Assembly: GCF_006874645.1 (NCBI RefSeq)
Contig: NZ_CP030082.1
Span: 1-64,000 of the forward strand
DNA length: 64,000 nt
Source: Bdellovibrio sp. ZAP7
GTDB lineage: Bacteria; Bdellovibrionota; Bdellovibrionia; Bdellovibrionales; Bdellovibrionaceae
Direction: 5' to 3'
Part shown: positions 19,518 through 28,520 of the stretch, in pieces
Layout: every line of letters begins with the position of its first letter
How positions within the stretch are numbered: the stretch's first letter is position 1
The notes under the pieces: generated by a model
Told to the model about the DNA's origin: nothing
What the model saw: only the letters and a program-made list of their open reading frames with translations
Database searches by the model: none
Program-made: the position numbers and the translations under genes

Positions 19518-20291
19518 CTACAGAACCTTCGCTTCATCGCGAAGAAGTTTAACAAGCTCAGCTGCTTGTGCAGAAGAGTCGCCAGAAAGCATTTTAACCG
19601 CTGGTTTATCAGCTGGAAGTGTCATGCCAGAGTATTTTACTTTGATGTCAGTTGCAGGAATGTTCAAAGAAGAGAACTCGATCTCTTTGATCACCTTCTT
19701 CTTAGCTTTCATGATACCAGGAAGAGAAGCGTAACGAGGCATGTTCAAGCCTTTGTTCGCGCCAACCACTGCTGGTGTCATCATTTGTACAACTTCCTTC
19801 GCGCCACCCTCAACATCACGCTCAACAGTTACGTTTTCGCCGTTGAAAGCGAATTTAGAAACCACAGTCGTGTGAGGTACGTTTAAGAATTCAGCCATCA
19901 TTTGGCTTACAGAAGAAGCGTTGTCATCAATCGCAAGCTTGCCGGTGAAAATGATTTTCATTCCGCCCTCAGCTTTGATCACTTCAGCAAGTGCTTTCGC
20001 AGTTGAGAAGTTATCTAGACCTTCCCCGTTGATTACGATGGCTTCGTCAGCACCCATAGCAAGCGCTGTACGCAAAGATTCTACAACACGCGCTTTAGGA
20101 CCGGCGCTTAAAACCCAAACTTGAGAGCCTGGATTTGCGTCGCGAAGCTTGTTAGCTTCTTCGACTGCGTATTCGTCGTAAGGGTTCATAACCCATTTAA
20201 TCCCCGCCGTATCGATACCGGTTTGGTCGGGAGAGATTTTGATTTTAGTTTCAGTGTCTGGCACCTGTTTGATGCACACGAAAATCTTCAT
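19518..20291 (-). CDS. etfB: Electron transfer flavoprotein beta subunit
   Basis: AMP-binding partner of EtfA. The 257 residues begin MKIFVCIKQVPDTETKIKI and contain NPYDEYAVEEANKLRD and the ETF-beta signature region (VERDVEGGAKEVVQMMTPAV). GGGGT precedes the ATG. It is the first gene of an etfB-etfA-DUF374 run and is divergent from sdhCAB across a 182-bp region with a CATG array, so both electron-transfer operons could share control. Confidence 0.95.
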   Translation of the reverse strand: MKIFVCIKQVPDTETKIKISPDQTGIDTAGIKWVMNPYDEYAVEEANKLRDANPGSQVWVLSAGPKARVVESLRTALAMGADEAIVINGEGLDNFSTAKALAEVIKAEGGMKIIFTGKLAIDDNASSVSQMMAEFLNVPHTTVVSKFAFNGENVTVERDVEGGAKEVVQMMTPAVVGANKGLNMPRYASLPGIMKAKKKVIKEIEFSSLNIPATDIKVKYSGMTLPADKPAVKMLSGDSSAQAAELVKLLRDEAKVL

Positions 20292-20366
20292 ATTTTTACC
20301 CCGTTTTTAGAGGACCAGTTCTATCGCAGATGATTTCAGAGGCAAAACTAAATCCTCAAAGTCTAA

Positions 20367-20394
20367 CATGTTGCGAAACATGACAGGGGTCATG
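20367..20394. promoter_or_regulatory. CATG array in the etfBA / sdhCAB divergent region
   Basis: CATG occurs at 20367, 20379 and 20391, exactly 12 bp apart. The left pair forms CATGTT-gcga-AACATG and the right pair CATGAC-aggg-GTCATG, two inverted repeats sharing the middle arm. This looks like an operator for a dimeric regulator acting on one or both divergent operons. Confidence 0.6.
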
Positions 20395-20473
20395 GACAAA
20401 TCAAACCCCCGAGGAGTAAGTTAATTAAAAACTTAATGAGAATATAAAGCTATCACACAAGGGGTTTCACACC

Positions 20474-21130
20474 ATGTTTGGATTTCTCGGAACGACTGTC
20501 GGGAAAAAGTACTTAATGGGAATCACTGGTCTTATTTGGGCGGGTTTCGTGCTTGCTCACATGGCCGGAAACATGCTCATTTTCGTAAGTCACGACGCCT
20601 ACAATGCTTATGGCCACGCACTTACCAGCGGTAAAATCATCTACGTTGCCGAACTAGTTCTGGTGCTGGCGTTGATCACCCACGTGTTTATGGCGATTTC
20701 TTTGACGAAAAACAATCGCGAAGCCAAAGGCCAAAAATACGCTGTGGCGGCTAAGGGCGCAAAAAGAGTTTCCCTGGCTTCACGAACAATGGCGATTCAG
20801 GGTTCATTGATTCTGGTTTTCGTTATTCTTCATTTGATCACTTTCAAGTACGGTCAACATTATGAGACCAACGTAAACGGCGTTCCCATGCGTGATCTGG
20901 CGAAATTGATGGAAGAGGTTTTCCAACAACCAGGCTATGTGGTTTGGTATGTGGTTGCCTTGATTCTGTTGGGTTTCCACTTGAAGCACGGTGTGGGCTC
21001 CACTTTCCAATCTTTGGGTTTGATGGAAGGCACTTATCGTAACGTTTGGGCTAAGCTAAGTATCGGTTACGGAATTATCGTAGCCCTTGGTTTTATCTCT
21101 CAACCTCTTTACCTCTTCCTCACTCTCTAA
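20474..21130 (+). CDS. sdhC: Succinate dehydrogenase cytochrome b subunit
   Basis: Membrane anchor of complex II (b558 type, single anchor subunit). The 218 residues show five membrane helices with histidines suited to two hemes (VLAHMAGNM near 28, ALITHVFMA near 76, VILHLITFKYGQHYE near 120, GFHLKHGVGS near 165). There is no separate sdhD, consistent with a type B complex. It heads sdhCAB; AAGGGG lies before the ATG and sdhA starts 12 bp downstream. Confidence 0.93.
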   Translation: MFGFLGTTVGKKYLMGITGLIWAGFVLAHMAGNMLIFVSHDAYNAYGHALTSGKIIYVAELVLVLALITHVFMAISLTKNNREAKGQKYAVAAKGAKRVSLASRTMAIQGSLILVFVILHLITFKYGQHYETNVNGVPMRDLAKLMEEVFQQPGYVVWYVVALILLGFHLKHGVGSTFQSLGLMEGTYRNVWAKLSIGYGIIVALGFISQPLYLFLTL

Positions 21131-21142
21131 GGAGCACACGTC

Positions 21143-23059
21143 ATGGCTAACATTTTAGATAGCAAAATTCCAAGTGGTGCGATTGAAGACAAATGGGAAA
21201 AAGCCAAGTTTGAAAACAAACTTGTAAACCCTGCGAATAAAAGAAAACACTCTGTGATCGTTGTAGGGACTGGCTTGGCTGGTGCTTCTGCAGCGGCTTC
21301 CCTGGGTGAGCTTGGTTATAAAGTAAAAGCATTCTGCGTGCATGAATCCCCTCGCCGCGCCCATTCCGTGGCCGCTCAAGGTGGTATAAATGCTGCTAAA
21401 AATTATCAAAACGATGGTGACTCCACTTACCGTCTTTTCTACGACACTGTTAAGGGTGGTGACTTCCGTGCACGTGAAGCAAACGTTTACCGTTTGGCTG
21501 AAGTGTCAGCGAACATCATCGACCAAATGGTTTCTCAGGGTGTTCCTTTTGCCCGTGAATACGGCGGTACACTAGCAAATCGTTCATTCGGTGGTGCGCA
21601 AGTTTCCCGTACGTTCTATGCCCGCGGTCAAACAGGTCAGCAGCTTTTGTTGGGTGCTTACTCGCAAATGATGAGACAGGTTGACGCTGGAACGGTTGAA
21701 CTTCGCTACCGTCGCGAAATGCTGGATCTTGTTGTTATCGACGGAAAAGCACGCGGTATCATCGTTCGTAACTTGCTAACAGGTGAAATCGAAGCGCACG
21801 AAGCCGATGCGGTTATCATCGCTTCTGGCGGCTACTCAAACGTGTTCTTCCTTTCTACGAATGCGATGAACTGTGCGGTTACGGCTGCATGGAAAGCCCA
21901 CAAACGTGGCGCTTATTTCGCAAATCCTTGCTACACGCAAATTCATCCAACATGCATCCCAGTTCACGGGGAAAATCAGTCAAAACTTACCTTGATGTCT
22001 GAATCTCTTCGTAATGACGGTCGTGTATGGGTTCCAAAAGCCGTGGGTGACAAACGTCATCCAAACGACATTCCAGAAAATGAACGCGATTACTACTTGG
22101 AGCGCGTTTACCCATCATTTGGGAACCTGGCTCCTCGTGACGTGGCTTCTCGTCAGGCGAAATATGCTTGTGATGAAGGTCGTGGCGTAAATGAATCTGG
22201 TAAAGCAGTTTACTTGGATTTCGCTGATTCTATTAAACGCCTTGGCGAAGATAAAATTTCTGAGCGTTACGGCAACTTGTTTGAAATGTACGAAAAAATC
22301 ACGGGTGATAATCCATATAAGCGTCCAATGATGATCTACCCTGCTCCTCACTACACAATGGGTGGCCTGTGGGTTGACTACAATCTTCAATCAACAATTC
22401 CTGGCTGCTTCGTTGCTGGCGAGGCGAACTTCTCTGACCACGGTGCGAATCGCTTGGGTGCTTCGGCATTGATGCAAGGTTTGGCAGATGGTTACTTCGT
22501 AGTTCCTTACTCTATCGGTAATTACTTGGGCGGCACTAAACTCAATAAAGTAACGACGAACGACGATGCTTTCAAGGCAGCAGTTGACGGCGTTAAAAAA
22601 GAGATCAGCACACTAGTAAATATCAAAGGGAACCGCACAGTTGATAGCTTCCACAAAGAGCTGGGCAACATCATGTGGGAAAACTGCGGTATGGGTCGTA
22701 ATGCTGCTGGCCTTAAGAAGGCTTTGGAAGAGATTCCAAAAGTTCGTGAAGAATTCTGGCAAAACGTTCGTATCCCAGGTGATCCAAATTATCTTAACGT
22801 TGAGCTTGAAAAAGCAGGGCGTGTTGCAGACTTCTTGGAGCTTGGTGAGTTGATGTGTCGTGATGCTCTTGAGCGTGAAGAATCATGCGGCGGTCACTTC
22901 CGTGAAGAACATCAGGATAATGGTGAGGCAAAACGTGACGACACAAACTTCTGTCACGTTGCTGCGTGGGAATACACAGGCGACATGAAAACGTCTGTTC
23001 GCCACAAAGAAGAACTTACTTTCGAAAACGTTCACCTAGCAACTCGTAGCTATAAATAA
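21143..23059 (+). CDS. sdhA: Succinate dehydrogenase flavoprotein subunit
   Basis: Oxidizes succinate to fumarate with covalently bound FAD. The 638 residues show a dinucleotide fold ([20 protein letters not shown] near 37), the flavinylation histidine in [16 protein letters not shown] near 72, a substrate loop ([19 protein letters not shown] near 147), [10 protein letters not shown] near 405 and [14 protein letters not shown] near 440. A lone upstream anchor gene and a downstream iron-sulfur gene complete the operon. GGAGC lies before the ATG. Confidence 0.96.
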   Translation: MANILDSKIPSGAIEDKWEKAKFENKLVNPANKRKHSVIVVGTGLAGASAAASLGELGYKVKAFCVHESPRRAHSVAAQGGINAAKNYQNDGDSTYRLFYDTVKGGDFRAREANVYRLAEVSANIIDQMVSQGVPFAREYGGTLANRSFGGAQVSRTFYARGQTGQQLLLGAYSQMMRQVDAGTVELRYRREMLDLVVIDGKARGIIVRNLLTGEIEAHEADAVIIASGGYSNVFFLSTNAMNCAVTAAWKAHKRGAYFANPCYTQIHPTCIPVHGENQSKLTLMSESLRNDGRVWVPKAVGDKRHPNDIPENERDYYLERVYPSFGNLAPRDVASRQAKYACDEGRGVNESGKAVYLDFADSIKRLGEDKISERYGNLFEMYEKITGDNPYKRPMMIYPAPHYTMGGLWVDYNLQSTIPGCFVAGEANFSDHGANRLGASALMQGLADGYFVVPYSIGNYLGGTKLNKVTTNDDAFKAAVDGVKKEISTLVNIKGNRTVDSFHKELGNIMWENCGMGRNAAGLKKALEEIPKVREEFWQNVRIPGDPNYLNVELEKAGRVADFLELGELMCRDALEREESCGGHFREEHQDNGEAKRDDTNFCHVAAWEYTGDMKTSVRHKEELTFENVHLATRSYK

Positions 23060-23069
23060 GAGGCTTAAA

Positions 23070-23858
23070 ATGAGTGGAAAACATATCAATCTGACTTTGA
23101 AAGTTTGGAGACAAAAAGGAGCTAAAGATCAGGGCTCCTTCGTTGAGTACCAAGCAAAGAATGTTTCTGAGCACGCTTCGTTTCTAGAGATGCTAGATGC
23201 CGTGAACGAAGAGATCGTGGCAAAAGGCGAAGAGCCAATTGCATTTGACCATGACTGCCGCGAAGGTATCTGCGGCACATGCGGTTTCGTTATCGATGGC
23301 GAGGCACACGGTAAGTTGAAGGCAACCACAGTTTGCCAACTTCATATGCGTAACTATAATGATGGCGAAACATTGACTATCGAGCCGTTCAGAGCGAACT
23401 CGTTCCCGGTTATCAAAGACTTGATGGTGGATCGTTCTGCATTCGACCGTATCATTTCTTCGGGTGGTTACATTTCTCAAAATACGGGAAATCCTCAAGA
23501 TGCGAATGCTATCTTGGTTCCAAAAGCAGATGCTGACGAAGCGATGAGCTCGGCAACTTGCATCGGTTGTGGTGCGTGTGTGGCGGCTTGTAAAAATGCT
23601 TCTGCAGCCCTGTTTACCTCTGCAAAAATCTCTCATATGGCTTTGCTTCCGCAGGGTGCTGTTGAAAAAAATGAACGTGCTTTGCGCATGGTTGCAGCTA
23701 TGGATTCTGAAGGTTTCGGTGCTTGTACGACCACGGGTGCGTGTGAAGCTGCTTGTCCTAAAGAAATTCAGCTGACAAACATCTCTCGTATGAACCGTCA
23801 GTTCTTGGGAGCAGTTTTGACTCAAAGACCTAAGCATAAAGATGGCGGCGCTGGCTAA
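23070..23858 (+). CDS. sdhB: Succinate dehydrogenase iron-sulfur subunit
   Basis: Carries electrons from SdhA to the membrane anchor. The 262 residues contain the [2Fe-2S] motif [11 protein letters not shown] near 64, and two further cysteine clusters, [13 protein letters not shown] near 157 and [12 protein letters not shown] near 220, for the [4Fe-4S] and [3Fe-4S] centres. It follows sdhA by 10 bp and is the last gene of the operon. Confidence 0.95.
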   Translation: MSGKHINLTLKVWRQKGAKDQGSFVEYQAKNVSEHASFLEMLDAVNEEIVAKGEEPIAFDHDCREGICGTCGFVIDGEAHGKLKATTVCQLHMRNYNDGETLTIEPFRANSFPVIKDLMVDRSAFDRIISSGGYISQNTGNPQDANAILVPKADADEAMSSATCIGCGACVAACKNASAALFTSAKISHMALLPQGAVEKNERALRMVAAMDSEGFGACTTTGACEAACPKEIQLTNISRMNRQFLGAVLTQRPKHKDGGAG

Positions 23859-23911
23859 CATCCCAGCTTCGTTTGAGTAACGCATAGTTCTTAAAAATAT
23901 TCGTAATATTA

Positions 23912-23941
23912 AGGGGTTCAGGTAACTGAGCCCCTTTTTTT
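23912..23941 (+). terminator. Intrinsic terminator of sdhCAB
   Basis: AGGGGTTCAG-gtaa-CTGAGCCCCT forms a 9- to 10-bp stem (one G-T pair), followed by TTTTTTT. It ends the sdh operon about 55 bp after sdhB. Confidence 0.92.
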
Positions 23942-24074
23942 GTACTATTTTTTAACCTTTAAATTCTGCATCATCGGTCCGTCTTAATGAGAGACGCAAC
24001 CTCGACCTTCATCTGTGATTTTCTTCTAAAGCTCGATCATCAAACTTCCGAAAACTAGACCAAGGATTGGGCTT

Positions 24075-24320
24075 ATGAAGAAGATTGATCAACTAATGGC
24101 AGAACTTGGCTTCAATAAAAATGCGCCCGATAGCGTGAAAGAAGCCTTTATTAAACATCTTATTAAAGTATCTGAAGGTGTAAACGTAGTGACCCCCTCT
24201 GAGAAAAGAGAGATGGCCCAGAATCCCGAAAAGATTGTGCAGTTTAAACTGCCTGAACAAATGAGCTTCGGATTCGCCGACGAGAAATCCCCTCGTCCAA
24301 CACGACCAAAGACGGGTTAG
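24075..24320 (+). CDS. Small soluble protein of unknown function
   Basis: An 81-residue hydrophilic protein with an N-terminal helical part (MKKIDQLMAELGFNK, then VKEAFIKHLIKV) and a proline-rich basic tail (PRPTRPKTG). AAGGA lies 8 bases before the ATG. I recognise no family. It sits alone between the sdhB terminator and a protease gene on the same strand, and its frame does not overlap a better one. Confidence 0.6.
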   Translation: MKKIDQLMAELGFNKNAPDSVKEAFIKHLIKVSEGVNVVTPSEKREMAQNPEKIVQFKLPEQMSFGFADEKSPRPTRPKTG

Positions 24321-24419
24321 ATCGCTTGCTTTACTTTAGATTCATAAAACTTGTATATGGACAATGGTCTAGGTTTCGCTGTTGACTCCAAAAACAAATA
24401 AAATCCTGACTTTGGCGTT

Positions 24420-24492
24420 GGTACCATTTTGGAACTGGAGGACCACCCGGCAATTTTTGCCGAGACTTTCCTCCTGTACCCATCAAGGAGGG
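24420..24492 (+). promoter_or_regulatory. Structured leader with alternative ribosome-site pairing, before the subtilisin-like gene
   Basis: In order: GGTAC (24420-24424), GGAGGA (24437-24442), the hairpin CGGCAA-ttt-TTGCCG (24448-24462), TCCTCC (24469-24474), GTACC (24476-24480) and the Shine-Dalgarno AAGGAGGG (24485-24492). GGAGGA and GGTAC can pair with TCCTCC and GTACC to free the ribosome site; alternatively TCCTCC can pair with the Shine-Dalgarno itself and block it. Complementarity is seen directly; switching is inferred. Confidence 0.6.
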
Positions 24493-24496
24493 ATTT

Positions 24497-26098
24497 ATGA
24501 GAGGGCTTATTGGAAGAGCCGTGCTCGGTTTGTTCGTTTCTGCTAGCGCTTTCGCTGCTAAACCTGAAGCTGTGCCTGGTGAATATATCGTTCAATTGAA
24601 AAATCAATACGCGATTCAGTCGACACAAGTTTTGAGTCAGCAACTAGGTGCATTCGTTAAAGAAACAATCCCTAGCATGAACATCGTGGTTATCAAAAGA
24701 CCTGTGTTTGAACTTACGGACAACGTAATCAAAACGCTTTCTCAAAATCCATTAGTAGACATCGTTGAACCAAACTATATCTACCGTATCAACAAAACTC
24801 CAAACGATCCAATGTTCACGCGTCTTTGGGGCATGAACAATACTAAGACTGCCGGTATCGATATCGGCGCTCTTCAAGCTTGGGATATCACAACAGGTTC
24901 TCAAGATGTTTTGGTTGCGGTTATTGATACTGGTATCGACTACAACCATCCAGATCTTAAAGACAACTTGTGGACGAACGCTGCTGAGCTTAACGGTCAA
25001 GCGGGAGTAGACGACGACGGCAACGGCGTTATTGACGATATCTACGGTGCAAACTTTGTAAAGGCAGACAAACCAACTGGTAATCCCCTTGATGACCACG
25101 GTCACGGTTCTCACTGCTCTGGCACAATCGGCGCCAAAGGTGACGACGGTAAAGGTATTGTTGGTGTAAACTGGAATGTTCGTTTGATGGGTGTAAAATT
25201 CTTGTCTGCGGACGGTTCTGGTTCACTTGAAGGCGCTCTTAAAGGTATCGACTATGCAGTTAGCATGGGCGCAAAAATCCTTTCAAACTCTTGGGGTGGC
25301 GGCGGCTACTCTGAAACCTTGAAACAGGCTATCCAAAGAGCCAACGACAAAGGTGTTCTTTTCGTAGCGGCGGCGGGTAACGAATCTAACGATAACGATG
25401 CAAATCCAACTTACCCAGCAACGTACGACATTCCAAACGTACTTGCGGTAGCAGCGATTGATGATGGTGGTCGTTTGGCTTCTTTCTCGAACTACGGAAA
25501 AACAAAAGTTCACGTAGCAGCTCCGGGCGTAAACATCTATTCATCAATTAAAAATGGTGGTTACGATTCTTGGTCTGGTACTTCAATGGCAACTCCGCAC
25601 GTTTCTGGTATCGCGGCTCTTCTTGCGGCGAACGAACCAAACTTGACGGGCTTGCAACTTAAAGAACGTATCATGGCGACTGCGAAACCAATTCCTGGTC
25701 TTCGTGGTAAGGTTCGCACAATGGGTATCGCAAATGCTTACTCTGCTTTGACAAACACGATTGCTCCACCAGATGCAAATGATCCGGTTAACTGGCAAAC
25801 AGTTTCTGCAAGCGTTTCCTCTGCTCACCCTTACGCAAGCAAAACAAATGCGACTTTCGAAGTAAGAGCCGCGGGCGCGAAACAAATCGCGATCTATTTC
25901 GAAAAATTCGACACAGAACGTGATTACGATAAAGTTGAGATCTACGATTCAACTGGAAAATTGGTTCAAACGTTATCTGGCAAAGCTGACGATACATTTT
26001 CCAGCGTTATCGAGGGTGACTCTGCAAAAGTAGTGTTCACTTCTGATGACTCTGTAAACCGTTACGGTTTCGACATCACCAAAATTGCTTTCCGCTAA
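24497..26098 (+). CDS. Secreted subtilisin-like serine protease (S8) with C-terminal beta domain
   Basis: A 533-residue exported protease. The signal peptide ends near residue 20 (SASAFA), followed by an I9-type inhibitor propeptide (GEYIVQLKNQYAIQ, near 28-95). The catalytic triad is Asp in VIDTGIDYNHPD (near 143), His in HGHGSHCSG (near 202) and Ser in GTSMATPHVSG (near 363). The C-terminal 100 residues form a CUB-like beta domain (HPYASKTN, KFDTERDYDKVEIYD, YGFDITKIAF). Bdellovibrio relatives use many secreted proteases on prey, but the substrate here is unknown. It lies between its own structured leader and terminator. Confidence 0.94.
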   Translation: MRGLIGRAVLGLFVSASAFAAKPEAVPGEYIVQLKNQYAIQSTQVLSQQLGAFVKETIPSMNIVVIKRPVFELTDNVIKTLSQNPLVDIVEPNYIYRINKTPNDPMFTRLWGMNNTKTAGIDIGALQAWDITTGSQDVLVAVIDTGIDYNHPDLKDNLWTNAAELNGQAGVDDDGNGVIDDIYGANFVKADKPTGNPLDDHGHGSHCSGTIGAKGDDGKGIVGVNWNVRLMGVKFLSADGSGSLEGALKGIDYAVSMGAKILSNSWGGGGYSETLKQAIQRANDKGVLFVAAAGNESNDNDANPTYPATYDIPNVLAVAAIDDGGRLASFSNYGKTKVHVAAPGVNIYSSIKNGGYDSWSGTSMATPHVSGIAALLAANEPNLTGLQLKERIMATAKPIPGLRGKVRTMGIANAYSALTNTIAPPDANDPVNWQTVSASVSSAHPYASKTNATFEVRAAGAKQIAIYFEKFDTERDYDKVEIYDSTGKLVQTLSGKADDTFSSVIEGDSAKVVFTSDDSVNRYGFDITKIAFR

Positions 26099-26118
26099 TC
26101 TGGGACCATTTTAAATCT

Positions 26119-26156
26119 AAAAAGCCATCACGTCCTGCGTGGTGGCTTTTTGTTTT
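26119..26156 (+). terminator. Intrinsic terminator after the subtilisin-like gene
   Basis: AAAAAGCCATCACG-tcctg-CGTGGTGGCTTTTT gives a perfect or near-perfect stem and a T-rich tail. It is monocistronic for the protease. Confidence 0.93.
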
Positions 26157-26231
26157 TAGTCATATGCACACCCCCAACGCTGCCTTTTCGAGTCCTGCCG
26201 CCGATAATAGGACTTATTGACGGAGGTTTGC

Positions 26232-26792
26232 ATGCAACCCGAAATAGAGCGCAATAAGAGCAATGCCAGAAACAATGCTGGTAAAAAACCAAGCATTCGT
26301 GGTCGCCTCAGAGATGAATACGATATTCAAAGTGAAACCATTAAAAAAGGACAACTGGAAGGTGTACTTGAGCGCAAAACTTTTGCACAAGAAACCAGTG
26401 TCTTCGTCGGAACCGCATTGGTGGTTTTTTCCCTTTTGGGTTTCGTTGTGGATAATCTGTTAGGCGCGCACCTTTCGCCGGCTCACAATGTGATTCACTT
26501 AGTGGCTGGTGCTTTGTTGGTTTGGTTTGGCTTTAGCAGCGAGCAAAAAGCAAAAAAGTGCTCTTTAATTTTCGGTGCTTTCTATGCGGTCTTGGGTGTG
26601 CTGGGATTTATGGTTGGAACACCAGGGATGCCGAGCGTGGGAAATCTTGTTCGTGACGATTCTTTATGGCTGGTAGTTCCCGAACATCTGGAATTGGGAT
26701 CCACAGATCACTTGATCCACTTGCTTTTGGCGGCGGTGCTTATTGGTGGAGCATTAATGAAATTTCGCCGACTTCGTCGCGAGGAGCTTTAG
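26232..26792 (+). CDS. Four-helix membrane protein (DUF4383-like)
   Basis: A 186-residue protein with a basic N-terminal 50 residues followed by four hydrophobic helices (about 55-75, 88-104, 112-130 and 155-176). The arrangement, with the HNVIHLVAGALLVWFG and STDHLIHLLLAAVLIG pieces, resembles DUF4383 membrane proteins. I chose the ATG at 26232 with GGAGG at 26222-26226; a TTG reading at 26217 would consume that site. It is convergent with the downstream hydrolase, overlapping it by 4 bp. Confidence 0.7.
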   Translation: MQPEIERNKSNARNNAGKKPSIRGRLRDEYDIQSETIKKGQLEGVLERKTFAQETSVFVGTALVVFSLLGFVVDNLLGAHLSPAHNVIHLVAGALLVWFGFSSEQKAKKCSLIFGAFYAVLGVLGFMVGTPGMPSVGNLVRDDSLWLVVPEHLELGSTDHLIHLLLAAVLIGGALMKFRRLRREEL

Positions 26793-27670
26793 TCCTCGCG
26801 CACGCCCTCTTGTAGAAACTTTTCGATTTTCAAATTCGTATAGTCTGGGAAGTCCAACTGCGTGCAGTGCGAACCATATGGCACCAGAACGAATTCAGAG
26901 TGCTTGATTTTTTCTTTTAAGTGATACTGAAAGCGAATCGGAGTGACAGCGTCTTTCTCGCCAGAAATCACCAGCACCGGAACTTCAATTTTCTCCAGAA
27001 TGCTTTCACCATCAAATTTCATCAGCTCTTCAAAAAGCGATATGAAAACTTTTAAGTTCATGCGCGCGACGCCGCGACAATAAACTTCAATGTCTTTGAA
27101 ATGAGTGACACGCAGATTGAAACCACCCGCTAGAGCTGCCGCATACATCGCCAAAGGATTGTCTACGGCAACTTTCCACAGAGTATTCCACAGATCAGGT
27201 TGGTTTTCGTATTGTGTTTTTACGAAATAGAAAAACGGTTCGATCACATCCAGCCCAAACATTCCTTTGATAGGATTTCTGGCAAAACCATTAATGAAGG
27301 TCATCGAGCGAATCGCATCTGGATTTGAAGAATACAGATTCAATAAAACGGGAGCACCAAAACTGTGTCCTGCAAAGTGCGCGCTCTTAATGTCTAAATG
27401 TTCAAGCAAACCCAGAATGTCTTTGCTAAGAGCATCCAATGTCAGTTGGCTCATGTCGACGATCGGATTGCTTTTATGGTGACCGCGCAAATCAAAAGCG
27501 ATGACTTGATAGTTCTTAGAGAAATATTCGATCTGATAGTGCCAGTGATTAATCAGGCACGCGATACCATAGATCAATACTAACGGCTCACCTTGCCCAT
27601 GGGTTTCGTAATAGATGGAAGTGCCATCATAGCTTTCAAATGTTCCGATGCTTTTTGGCGTTGTTTCCAT
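26789..27670 (-). CDS. Alpha/beta-hydrolase
   Basis: A 293-residue cytosolic hydrolase of the alpha/beta fold: an HG-type oxyanion region (ETHGQGEPLVLIYGI), the nucleophile elbow AGHSFGAPV near residue 104, the acid ISGEKDAVTPIRF near 233 and the histidine PYGSHCTQLD near 262. The substrate cannot be read from the sequence. It is downstream of the FHA protein gene (14 bp), probably one operon, and its 3' end overlaps the convergent membrane-protein gene. Confidence 0.85.
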   Translation of the reverse strand: METTPKSIGTFESYDGTSIYYETHGQGEPLVLIYGIACLINHWHYQIEYFSKNYQVIAFDLRGHHKSNPIVDMSQLTLDALSKDILGLLEHLDIKSAHFAGHSFGAPVLLNLYSSNPDAIRSMTFINGFARNPIKGMFGLDVIEPFFYFVKTQYENQPDLWNTLWKVAVDNPLAMYAAALAGGFNLRVTHFKDIEVYCRGVARMNLKVFISLFEELMKFDGESILEKIEVPVLVISGEKDAVTPIRFQYHLKEKIKHSEFVLVPYGSHCTQLDFPDYTNLKIEKFLQEGVRED

Positions 27671-27684
27671 GAGGACCTTCTTAA

Positions 27685-28374
27685 CTAGAGATAAGAGACT
27701 TTAATCACCGTGCTGCCAACAGAGATCATATCTCCATCTGAGAGCATTTCGGCAGACACCTTCTTATTATTAAGAGTCACCCGCCCTGTTGCCAAAACTT
27801 TTAACTCCACCTGGCCTGGTCCCGCAATAAGTTGGAAGGCATCGCGAGGCGCGTCCACGTCCAATAGTTCAACATCCAAAGAGTCTGCGCCCGCAGTTCG
27901 GGGGCCATACCCTAAAATAATTTCCTCATCGGCTTGGATCCCGCGAAGAAACGTTAACTTTAAAGCGGGGGAAAATCTTTGCAGCTCTTGCTCGGGTTCG
28001 GAGTTCTGAATTTGCAGCTGAGGAACCGTAGCGCTCACGATGTTGCGCCAAGTCAGAAGACGCTCAAAGCTGCTGGCTTGTTCTTCTTCAACCGTGACGA
28101 CTTTAAACTGAGTGCGTCCGATCTCAAAGATAACCCCTGGAATTAACGCGACTTTTTTCACACGGCGACCGGAAATATAAAGCCCATTGGAGGAATCTAA
28201 ATCCAGCAGAACCAACTGCCCTTTTCCATCCAAAGCGATCTGCGCATGCTTGCTGGAGACCTTGGGGTCCTTCACAATGATGTCGGCATTGGCTCTGCCC
28301 ATAGTCATTCCGTCCGTCAGTTGATGCCGGGAGCCTTCGTTTACGCCGTTAAGAACCTCAATAAATGTGACCAT
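27685..28374 (-). CDS. FHA-domain protein
   Basis: A 229-residue soluble protein. Residues 20-75 are a good forkhead-associated domain (MGRANADIIVKDPKVSSKHAQI, read as GRA...SSKHA; then LDSSNGLYISGRRV), which binds phosphothreonine peptides. The second half (about 130-229) repeats a weaker beta-sandwich pattern (LGYGPRTAGADS, then RVTLNNKKVS, MISVGSTVIKV) and may be a degenerate second FHA domain. No kinase or phosphatase gene is adjacent; the partner downstream is an alpha/beta-hydrolase. Confidence 0.85.
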   Translation of the reverse strand: MVTFIEVLNGVNEGSRHQLTDGMTMGRANADIIVKDPKVSSKHAQIALDGKGQLVLLDLDSSNGLYISGRRVKKVALIPGVIFEIGRTQFKVVTVEEEQASSFERLLTWRNIVSATVPQLQIQNSEPEQELQRFSPALKLTFLRGIQADEEIILGYGPRTAGADSLDVELLDVDAPRDAFQLIAGPGQVELKVLATGRVTLNNKKVSAEMLSDGDMISVGSTVIKVSYL

Positions 28375-28469
28375 TTAGGTATGATAGGACTGGATTCGGG
28401 CGAATCAAAGGACTATTCCTTGTGCTCAAACTTAAGGCGTGCTAAACCCGTTAAACATTTTAAAAAGTC

Positions 28470-28515
28470 ATCCTTGTTCCCACCCCTGTATGGTGGGGGC
28501 TTTAACCGAAAGGAT
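28470..28515 (+). promoter_or_regulatory. Probable S6:S18-type autoregulatory leader of rpsF
   Basis: ATCCTT (28470-28475) pairs with AAGGAT (28510-28515), which includes the Shine-Dalgarno. Inside it CCCACC (28479-28484) pairs with GGTGGG (28492-28497), leaving a large asymmetric 3' bulge containing CCG at 28506-28508. This is the layout reported for the S6:S18 leader motif, where a CCG box on the 3' side is recognised by the S6-S18 complex. Pairing is seen; function is inferred. Confidence 0.6.
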
Positions 28516-28520
28516 TATAC

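Noticed and set aside
23193-23885. 230-codon open frame antisense to sdhB
   Set aside because: All sdhB cysteine motifs are intact on the plus strand; the antisense frame has no family motif and is rich in Arg, His and Cys as expected of a shadow.
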